45,672 nt of DNA from Alkalilacustris brevis (GTDB taxonomy: Bacteria > Pseudomonadota > Alphaproteobacteria > Rhodobacterales > Rhodobacteraceae). The stretch covers positions 1-45,672 of the forward strand of contig NZ_QNVJ01000028.1 in assembly GCF_003350345.1 (NCBI RefSeq), written 5' to 3'. The notes below the pieces were generated by a model. That model saw only the letters and a program-made list of their open reading frames with translations. It searched no databases and was not told where the DNA came from. The position numbers and the translations under genes were made by a program. Positions 40,199 to 45,672 of the stretch are shown here, one piece after another (position 1 is the first letter of the stretch; every line of letters starts with the position of its first letter).

Positions 40199-42703
40199 AT
40201 GACCACCGAAGCCAAGACACAGCGCGATGACGCGACCGCTACGCTCACCATTCCCGGCATGGGCAGCGACCATTGCGCGGGGATCGTGCGCACATCGCTC
40301 GAGCGGCTGGAGGGGGTGCAGGAGATCCAGACCAATATCGCCGCCCATCGCGCCCGCGTGACGTATCATGCGGGCAGCGTGACCCCGGCCGATCTGAAAG
40401 CCGCCGTCGAGCGGGCCGGCTACGAGGTCGATGATGTCGAAGGGGCGGGCGGCCCGCGCGAGGTGCGGCTGACGGTGCCCGGCATGGGCAGCGATCATTG
40501 CGCCGGGATCGTGGCGGATTCCATCCGCCGCCTGCCGGGGATAGGGAAGCTCGACACCAATATCGGTAATCACCGGGTGCGCGTGTCCTTTGACGCGGGC
40601 CAGACCGATGCGCAGGCCATCCGCGCCGCCATTGAGCGCGCGGGCTACGAGGTGGACACGGCCGAGGAAGGCCAGGCGCCCGATCATGCCCGTGATGCCG
40701 CGTCGGAGGATCGTTACCTCGCCCGCGCCTGGAAGCGGCTGTGGATCGCCGCCATCCCGACCACGCTGATCATGGTGCTGATGGGGCCGCACATGTTCTG
40801 GCAGCCGATCCCCGGTTATCTGGGCATCATTGCAGTGCTGGCCTTTCCGGTGGTGTTCCTGTTCGGCGGCTGGGCCACGCATGTTTCTGCCTGGCGGTCA
40901 CTGACCAACCGCACCGCCAACATGGACGTGCTGATCTCCATGGGCAGCCTGCCGCCCTATCTGATCGGGCTGGCGGGGTTCATCTGGCCGATGACCTCGT
41001 TCATCGAGATGGCCGCCACGATCATGACCTTCCACCTTGTCGGCCGATACCTTGAGGCCCGCGCCAAGGGGCGGGCCAGCCAGGCGATCAAGCGGCTGAT
41101 CACCATGGGCGCCAAGACCGCCGCGGTTTTGCGCGACGGCGAGGAGGTCGAGGTGCCGGTGGCCGAGTTGCAGCCCGGCGATGTCATGGTGGTGCGCCCC
41201 GGCGCCAAGGTGCCCACCGATGGCGAGATCGTGGAGGGCAACAGCCATCTCGACGAATCCATCGCCACCGGAGAATCGGTGCCGGTGGAAAAGGGGCCGG
41301 GCGATGCGGTGATCGGTGCCACCATCAACAAGGAGGGCGTGCTCAAGGTCCGCGCCACCCGCGTCGGCGCCGATACGTTCCTCAGCCAGGTCATCAAGCT
41401 GGTGGAGGAGGCGCAGGGCTCGAAAGTGCCGATCCAGGAGCTGGCCGACAAGCTGACCGGGTATTTCGTGCCCGCCGTGCTGGTGATCGCACTGGCGACC
41501 TTCGGCGTCTGGCTGGGCTTTGCCGACATCTTCCGCCCGATCCTTCACTGGGGCGCGGGCTTCCTGCCCTGGGTCAACCCCGAAATCTCGCCGCTGATGG
41601 GCGCGATCCTTGCGATGATCGCCGTGCTGGTCATCGCCTGCCCCTGCGCGCTGGGTCTGGCCACGCCCACGGCGCTGATGGTGGGCTCCGGCATGGGGGC
41701 CGAGCGCGGCGTGCTGATCCGCTCGGGCGAGGCGATCCAGACGCTGAAGGACATCAAGGTCGTGGTGCTCGACAAGACCGGCACCATCACCAAGGGCAAG
41801 CCCGCGCTGACCGATGTCCATGCCCTGCCGAGTTTCGATGAGGATGCGGTGCTGCGCGCCGCCGCTGCGGTGGAGGCCGGGTCGGAACACCCGCTGGCGC
41901 AGGCCATCGTGATGGGCGCGCGCGAGCGCGGGCTCGATGTGCCCGAGGTGACGCAGTTCAAATCCCTCACCGCACGCGGCGTGCAAGGCGAGCTTGACGG
42001 TGAAACCGTGCGCGTGGGCAGCCGGCGCCTGCTGGACGAGATCGGGATCAGCCTGGGCGATCTCGATGAGAAACTGCGCGCGCTGGAAACCGAAGGCAAG
42101 ACCGCGATGCTGGTTGCCATTGGCGAAAGGGCTGCGGGGCTGGTGGCCGTGGCCGATACGATCAAGGAGGATTCGAAGGCCGCCATCGCCGAGATGCACG
42201 CGCTTGGCATCCATGTCGTCATGGTCACCGGCGACAACGAGCGCACCGCGAAATATGTCGCCGCGCAGGTCGGGCTTGACGAAGTCAGGGCCGGGGTGCT
42301 GCCGGAAGGCAAGGTCGAGGCCATCCGCGAATTGCAGGCGAAACACGGCCAGCATGTTGCCATGGTCGGCGACGGCATCAACGACGCGCCTGCGCTGAAA
42401 CAGGCCAATGTCGGCATCGCCATCGGTGCCGGCGCCGATGTGGCGATCGAGGCCGCTGACGTGACGCTGGTCACCGGCGAACTCACGCGCGTGGTCGAGG
42501 CGATCCGGCTGTCGAAAGCCACCTTCCGCAAGATCGTGGAGAACCTCTTCTGGGCGTGGTTCTACAACCTCGCCGCCATCCCCATCGCCGCCATCGGCTT
42601 GCTGCACCCGATGATCGGCGTCATCGCCATGACGGCAAGCTCGCTCTCGGTCATCGGCAATTCGCTGCTGCTCAAGCGCGCGAGGCTGGAGGTGAAGAAA
42701 TGA
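40199..42703 (+). CDS. copA: Copper-translocating P-type ATPase (P1B-1)
   Basis: This 834-residue pump exports Cu(I) from the cytosol. Two N-terminal HMA domains carry GMGSDHC at 20-26 and 95-101, in place of the usual GMxCxxC. Eight membrane helices are expected. Other landmarks are the TGES actuator loop, CPC at 481-483 (VIACPCALGLATPTAL), phosphorylation Asp525 in DKTGT, HP in GSEHPLAQAI, and GDGIND at 724-729. The C-terminal helices have FYNLAAIP and MTASSLSVIGNSL, the Cu+ class marks (YN; MxxSS). The start at 40199 follows GGGAGGAAG. It lies in a plus-strand copper operon behind a CueR-type promoter. Confidence 0.95.
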   Translation: MTTEAKTQRDDATATLTIPGMGSDHCAGIVRTSLERLEGVQEIQTNIAAHRARVTYHAGSVTPADLKAAVERAGYEVDDVEGAGGPREVRLTVPGMGSDHCAGIVADSIRRLPGIGKLDTNIGNHRVRVSFDAGQTDAQAIRAAIERAGYEVDTAEEGQAPDHARDAASEDRYLARAWKRLWIAAIPTTLIMVLMGPHMFWQPIPGYLGIIAVLAFPVVFLFGGWATHVSAWRSLTNRTANMDVLISMGSLPPYLIGLAGFIWPMTSFIEMAATIMTFHLVGRYLEARAKGRASQAIKRLITMGAKTAAVLRDGEEVEVPVAELQPGDVMVVRPGAKVPTDGEIVEGNSHLDESIATGESVPVEKGPGDAVIGATINKEGVLKVRATRVGADTFLSQVIKLVEEAQGSKVPIQELADKLTGYFVPAVLVIALATFGVWLGFADIFRPILHWGAGFLPWVNPEISPLMGAILAMIAVLVIACPCALGLATPTALMVGSGMGAERGVLIRSGEAIQTLKDIKVVVLDKTGTITKGKPALTDVHALPSFDEDAVLRAAAAVEAGSEHPLAQAIVMGARERGLDVPEVTQFKSLTARGVQGELDGETVRVGSRRLLDEIGISLGDLDEKLRALETEGKTAMLVAIGERAAGLVAVADTIKEDSKAAIAEMHALGIHVVMVTGDNERTAKYVAAQVGLDEVRAGVLPEGKVEAIRELQAKHGQHVAMVGDGINDAPALKQANVGIAIGAGADVAIEAADVTLVTGELTRVVEAIRLSKATFRKIVENLFWAWFYNLAAIPIAAIGLLHPMIGVIAMTASSLSVIGNSLLLKRARLEVKK

Positions 42704-42755
42704 CGGAACACCCGCAACTTCCGGCCAGATGCCGGACATGAGAGGAGAAACGACC

Positions 42756-42878
42756 ATGTGGAACGGATGGGAAACGATGCATGGCTGGGGCATGGGCTTT
42801 GGTGGGATCTGGTCGATCCTGATCCTCGTGCTCGTGATCCTCGTGATAGCCGCGCTGATCAAGTACTTGATGAAATGA
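42756..42878 (+). CDS. Small Trp/Gly-rich membrane peptide of the copper operon
   Basis: This 40-residue frame, MWNGWETMHGWGMGFGGIWS followed by ILILVLVILVIAALIKYLMK, has a Trp/Met/Gly-rich N-terminus and a single membrane helix. AGAGGAG eight bases before the ATG is a strong ribosome-binding site. Similar short 'M-W-x-W-G-M-G' peptides are common beside copper ATPases; no function is established. The Met/His/Trp head could touch copper at the membrane. It lies between copA and the DUF302 gene. Confidence 0.7.
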   Translation: MWNGWETMHGWGMGFGGIWSILILVLVILVIAALIKYLMK

Positions 42879-42895
42879 ACCAAAAGGAACAGACC

Positions 42896-43282
42896 ATGAG
42901 CTATACACATGACCGGATCATCGAAGATGCGTCGATCGACGATGTGGACACGCGGGTTCGTGCGGCCCTTGCCGAGCGGGGCTTCGGTGTGCTGACCGAG
43001 ATTGACGTCAAGGCGACCCTGAAGGCCAAGATCGGCGCCGAGGTCGATGACTATCGCATCCTCGGTGCCTGCAGCCCTGCCATGGCCTACAAGGCCATCC
43101 AGGTCGAGCCACGGGTCGGCGCGATGCTGCCGTGCAACGTGATCCTGCGCGCGGTGGAGGGCGGCGTGGAAATCAGCGCCATTGACCCGGTTGCATCGAT
43201 GCAGGCCATTGAAAACGCCGAACTCGACAAGATCGCCGCCGAAGTCCGCACCATGCTGGTGGAGGTGGTCGAGGCCGCCTGA
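42896..43282 (+). CDS. DUF302 domain protein
   Basis: This 128-residue cytosolic protein matches DUF302: IDDVDTRVRAALAERGFGVLTEIDVKATLKAKIGAEVDDYRILGACSPAMAYKAIQVEPRVGAMLPCNVILRAVEGG carries the family's pattern, with single conserved Cys in LGACSP and LPCNV. DUF302 proteins are often linked to heavy-metal and redox loci, but the activity is unknown. The start at 42896 has AAGGA seven bases upstream; an in-frame ATG at 42875 that overlaps the previous stop is possible. It is last in the copper operon. Confidence 0.88.
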   Translation: MSYTHDRIIEDASIDDVDTRVRAALAERGFGVLTEIDVKATLKAKIGAEVDDYRILGACSPAMAYKAIQVEPRVGAMLPCNVILRAVEGGVEISAIDPVASMQAIENAELDKIAAEVRTMLVEVVEAA

Positions 43283-43463
43283 TCGGACAGGACAGCGAGA
43301 CAACCGCGCGCGCCTGTCTGTTGGAAATGTGCTTTACTGGCGCCCGGCGACGAGCTTGGGCGCTTACGGGGGGAGTGAACCCGGCAGGCGCCTATCCCTT
43401 CCTAGTTTCCGCCGGGCCTGTCCGGGGGGGCGAAAACGCTTGCCCGGATGTGGCAGGGGCGTG

Positions 43464-44759
43464 TCACAGGGCGTGTGCGGGGTTCAGGCGCGGGTGGGTT
43501 TCCTCGCCCCAGATCAGGAGCACCGCCCCGGAGGCGAACATCGACAGCGCCACGAACCAGAAGGCGGCCTCCAGCGCGCCTGTCAGGTGCGCGACGATCC
43601 CAAGGCCCAGTGCGCCGACCCCATAGCCGAGGTCGCGCCAGAAACGGTAGATGCCGATCGCCGAACCCCGCCAGGCGGGGGGCGTGATATCGGCCACGGC
43701 CGCGCTCAGATTGGGATAGAGCAGTGCCATGCCCAAGCCTGCAATGCCCGCCGAAAACGACCACCAGAGCGCGCCACTGCCCAGCACCACCATCGCCACC
43801 CCCGCGCCGCAGGTCCACATCCCCAGCACGTTGGGCCAGAACCGGCCCACATGATCCGACAGCCGCCCGGTGAACAACTGCGACCCGCCCCAGACAAAGC
43901 CATAGACCCCGACGATCCAGCCCATCTCGGTCAGGCTTGCGCCCTGCGCCACCAGAAATACCGGAAAGATCACCCAGACCAGCGCATCGACGAATTTCTC
44001 GACCAGTCCCGCCTGTGACAGCGCCGCCAGCCGCTTGTCGCGCCAACTCATCAGCGCGAAGACCTCGCGCGTTGAGGGCTGCTCGGGCACGCCTTGCGGA
44101 TAGCGCGGCGGGAATTTCGGCGCGCTGCGCTTGTGCGCTGCCGTCTCGGCCCTGGCCCAGGGCAGCGTGTCCTTGACCCAGACCACGGTCAGCGCCAGCG
44201 CCAGCACCACCACCGCCATGCCGAAAACCAGAAGACCTAGCCGCGCCCCCAGTGCTTCGGCGGCATAGGCCGTGATGATGCCCGCCAGCGCCACGCCGAC
44301 ATAGCCCGAAAATTCGTTCAGGCCCATCGTCAGCCCGCGCTGGTCGGCGCGGGTGATGTCCAGCTTGGCGGTCTGCGTCATCGACCAGCAGAGCCCCTGG
44401 TTGACGCCCAACAGGACCGTTGCCGCAACGATCCAGCCCCAGTTCGGCGCGGCCCAGATCATCACCGGAATGGGCAGCGCGATTACCCAGCCCCAGAACA
44501 GCACCCGCTGGCGCCCGATGCGTTCCGACAAGCGCCCGGCGATGAAGTTCATCACCGCCTTGACGACGCCAAAGGCCAGGACGAAGGCGGACAGCAGCAG
44601 GAACGAGCCACGCGCCACGCCGAACTCGGTCTCGGCCAGCGCCGGGATCACCGTGCGCGTCATGCCGATGGCAAAACCGACCAGCAGCACCTGGATCAGT
44701 TGATGCGAGAACTGCGTCAGGTTCTCGCGGATGCCAAGGGCGAGCGTGGTGTCGGGCAT
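43464..44759 (-). CDS. Major facilitator superfamily transporter
   Basis: This 431-residue membrane protein has about 12 helices and MFS motif A-like loops: NFIAGRLSERIGRQRVLFWG after helix 2 and LFTGRLSDHVGRFWPNVLG in the second half. Other segments are LLGVNQGLCWSMTQTAKLDITRADQRGLTMGLNEFSGYVGVALAG and WRGSAIGIYRFWRDLGYGVGALGLGIVAHL. The start at 44759 removes a spurious 93-residue extension that runs back through the regulator gene. It is divergent from an ArsR-rhodanese regulator, whose operator lies upstream of both. An export role for a sulfur, metalloid or toxic compound is inferred. Confidence 0.88.
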   Translation of the reverse strand: MPDTTLALGIRENLTQFSHQLIQVLLVGFAIGMTRTVIPALAETEFGVARGSFLLLSAFVLAFGVVKAVMNFIAGRLSERIGRQRVLFWGWVIALPIPVMIWAAPNWGWIVAATVLLGVNQGLCWSMTQTAKLDITRADQRGLTMGLNEFSGYVGVALAGIITAYAAEALGARLGLLVFGMAVVVLALALTVVWVKDTLPWARAETAAHKRSAPKFPPRYPQGVPEQPSTREVFALMSWRDKRLAALSQAGLVEKFVDALVWVIFPVFLVAQGASLTEMGWIVGVYGFVWGGSQLFTGRLSDHVGRFWPNVLGMWTCGAGVAMVVLGSGALWWSFSAGIAGLGMALLYPNLSAAVADITPPAWRGSAIGIYRFWRDLGYGVGALGLGIVAHLTGALEAAFWFVALSMFASGAVLLIWGEETHPRLNPAHAL

Positions 44760-44795
44760 GACCGGGGCCTTGCGGAAAGGGGCGGGATCGGAGAT

Positions 44796-44815
44796 ATTCA
44801 AGTGATCGCTTGAAT
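44796..44815. promoter_or_regulatory. Inverted repeat ATTCAAG-N6-CTTGAAT, probable ArsR-type operator
   Basis: Perfect 7-bp arms (44796-44802, 44809-44815) lie in the 79-bp divergent gap, 23 bases before the ArsR-rhodanese start and 36 before the MFS start. The spacing and AT-rich arms fit ArsR/SmtB-family sites. It probably mediates joint repression of both genes. Confidence 0.65.
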
Positions 44816-44838
44816 GATATATCTGCAGGAGCCGCCCA

Positions 44839-45519
44839 ATGTCAATCAGCCCCAAGGCCGCGCTTCTCAAGGAATATGCGCTGATCGCCCGTGCCCTTTC
44901 CGCCCCCGCCCGGCTGATGCTGCTGGAGCAGGTTGCGCAGGGTGAGCGCGGGGTTGAAGGCCTGGCAGAAAAGACCGGCCTGACCATCGCCAATGCCTCG
45001 CAGCACCTGCAGCAGCTGCGCCGCGCCGGGCTGGTCACCAGCCGTCGTGACGGAAAATCCGTTCTCTACCGGCTCAGCGACGCCGTTACGCTCTCGCTCA
45101 TGGAACTGCTCGGCAAGGTTGCCGAGCGCAACCTGGATCAGGTCGGGCGCATCTTGCGCGGGCTGTCGGGTGGCACTGATGCGCCCGAAGCCGTCAGCCG
45201 GGCGGAACTGGCCGCGCGCATGGCGCAGGGATCGGTCACGATTCTGGATGTTCGCCCGGCAGACGAGTTTGCGATCGGGCATATCCCGGGCGCGCAGAAT
45301 ATCGAGTTGGCTGATCTTGAGCGCCTGGCGTCCAGGTTTGGCCCCGAGGCCGAGATTGTTGCCTATTGCCGCGGCCCCTACTGCATTTTCGCACATCAGG
45401 CCGTCGCCACCCTTCGCAAATGTGGGCTCGACGCAAGGCGGCTGGACGGTGGGCTGCCGGAATGGCGTGAAGACGGGCGGCCCGTGCAGGTTCACGCCTC
45501 GCCCCGCAAGTCGGCGTAG
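44839..45519 (+). CDS. ArsR-family regulator fused to a rhodanese domain
   Basis: This 226-residue protein has two parts. An ArsR/SmtB winged helix (about 5-105) includes LSAPARLMLLEQVAQGERGVEGLAEKTGLTIANASQHLQQLRRAGLVTSRRDGKSVLYRL. A rhodanese domain (about 118-220) includes ILDVRPADEFAIGHIPGAQNIEL and the active loop AYCRGPYCIFAHQAV, with Cys177 and Cys182. The ArsR part has no cysteine, so the classic metal or persulfide thiol site is absent there and sensing may run through the rhodanese cysteines. GCAGGAG lies upstream of the ATG. It is divergent from the MFS gene, which it probably controls. Confidence 0.9.
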   Translation: MSISPKAALLKEYALIARALSAPARLMLLEQVAQGERGVEGLAEKTGLTIANASQHLQQLRRAGLVTSRRDGKSVLYRLSDAVTLSLMELLGKVAERNLDQVGRILRGLSGGTDAPEAVSRAELAARMAQGSVTILDVRPADEFAIGHIPGAQNIELADLERLASRFGPEAEIVAYCRGPYCIFAHQAVATLRKCGLDARRLDGGLPEWREDGRPVQVHASPRKSA

Positions 45520-45672
45520 CCGGCGGGGGAGCGTATCGCGCTGGCGCATCCGCGTTCTAACAGGCTTCTGAAAAAGGAAACCGGGCAGTTCTCGGCGAGG
45601 AAACTGTTTCTGTCCCACCATCCGAACGGGGCGAAGAGGGACGCGCCCGACCCTGGGAGGGCGCATTGGAAC
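45520..45672. other. Window end, no gene recognised
   Basis: The last 153 bases show no recognised gene, terminator or RNA. A frame on the plus strand stays open to the window edge after about 45572, but it is too short to identify. Confidence 0.3.

Noticed and set aside
40898-43303. 801-aa minus-strand frame opposite copA and DUF302
   Set aside because: Its His/Asp/Gly-rich composition is the usual mirror of a high-GC gene. The plus strand carries an intact P-type ATPase with all motifs.
43464-45038. 524-aa version of the MFS transporter
   Set aside because: The extra 93 N-terminal residues run antisense through the ArsR-rhodanese gene and the shared promoter; the ATG at 44759 fits the family length.

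Overview
The window looks like chromosomal DNA of an alphaproteobacterium, most likely a Rhodobacteraceae/Paracoccaceae-type organism. This is inferred from the high GC content, tightly overlapping operons, a TRAP-linked malonate operon, FCD-type GntR regulators and a PrtD-type type I secretion locus. No rRNA, tRNA, CRISPR array or intact insertion sequence was seen. No plasmid or phage genes were recognised.

Layout. (1) 1-195 is the tail of a glycosyltransferase. (2) 232-6989, minus strand, is a malonate operon: TRAP binding protein and permeases (dctP-dctQ-dctM), malonyl-CoA decarboxylase (matA), malonyl-CoA synthetase (matB) and a quinone oxidoreductase. A GntR/FCD regulator is divergent at 7178, and a perfect TTGTATACAA palindrome lies between them. 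(3) 8039-15108, minus strand, is a type I secretion locus: a cysteine-free Gly/Asp-rich low-complexity protein, a 687-aa repeat protein, an ABC exporter and an HlyD adaptor. A 607-bp AT-rich region separates it from a divergent LuxR-type regulator and a small gene that overlaps the regulator. (4) 17344-28432, plus strand, is a catabolic region: amidase, MarR regulator, flavin reductase, HpaB-family monooxygenase, cupin, a five-gene branched-chain-type ABC importer, a DUF2848 protein and a second GntR/FCD regulator. Related TGAAATTTCA-type palindromes occur upstream of the amidase and the ABC importer, and a matching half-site lies upstream of marR. (5) 28610-29986 is an L-serine dehydratase, followed by a truncated IS3-type orfA remnant. 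(6) 30283-34952, minus strand, is an SbcD/SbcC-like (YhaO/YhaN-like) pair. (7) 35527-36783 holds a small membrane protein and a Ca/Na antiporter. (8) 36914-43282 is a copper region. On the minus strand are a small Cys/His protein, a multicopper oxidase and a DUF411 protein. On the plus strand are another small Cys/His protein, a Cu+ P-type ATPase, a 40-aa membrane peptide and a DUF302 protein, behind a CueR-type promoter. (9) 43464-45519 is an MFS transporter divergent from an ArsR-rhodanese regulator, with a perfect inverted repeat between them.

The least described parts are the type I secretion locus and the amidase/monooxygenase/ABC cluster. In the first, both putative exported proteins share a G-x-N-x3-N...V-x-G-G motif. 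In the second, the substrate is unknown but the genes appear to share one MarR-type operator. All functional statements rest on motif recognition by eye; no database search was run.
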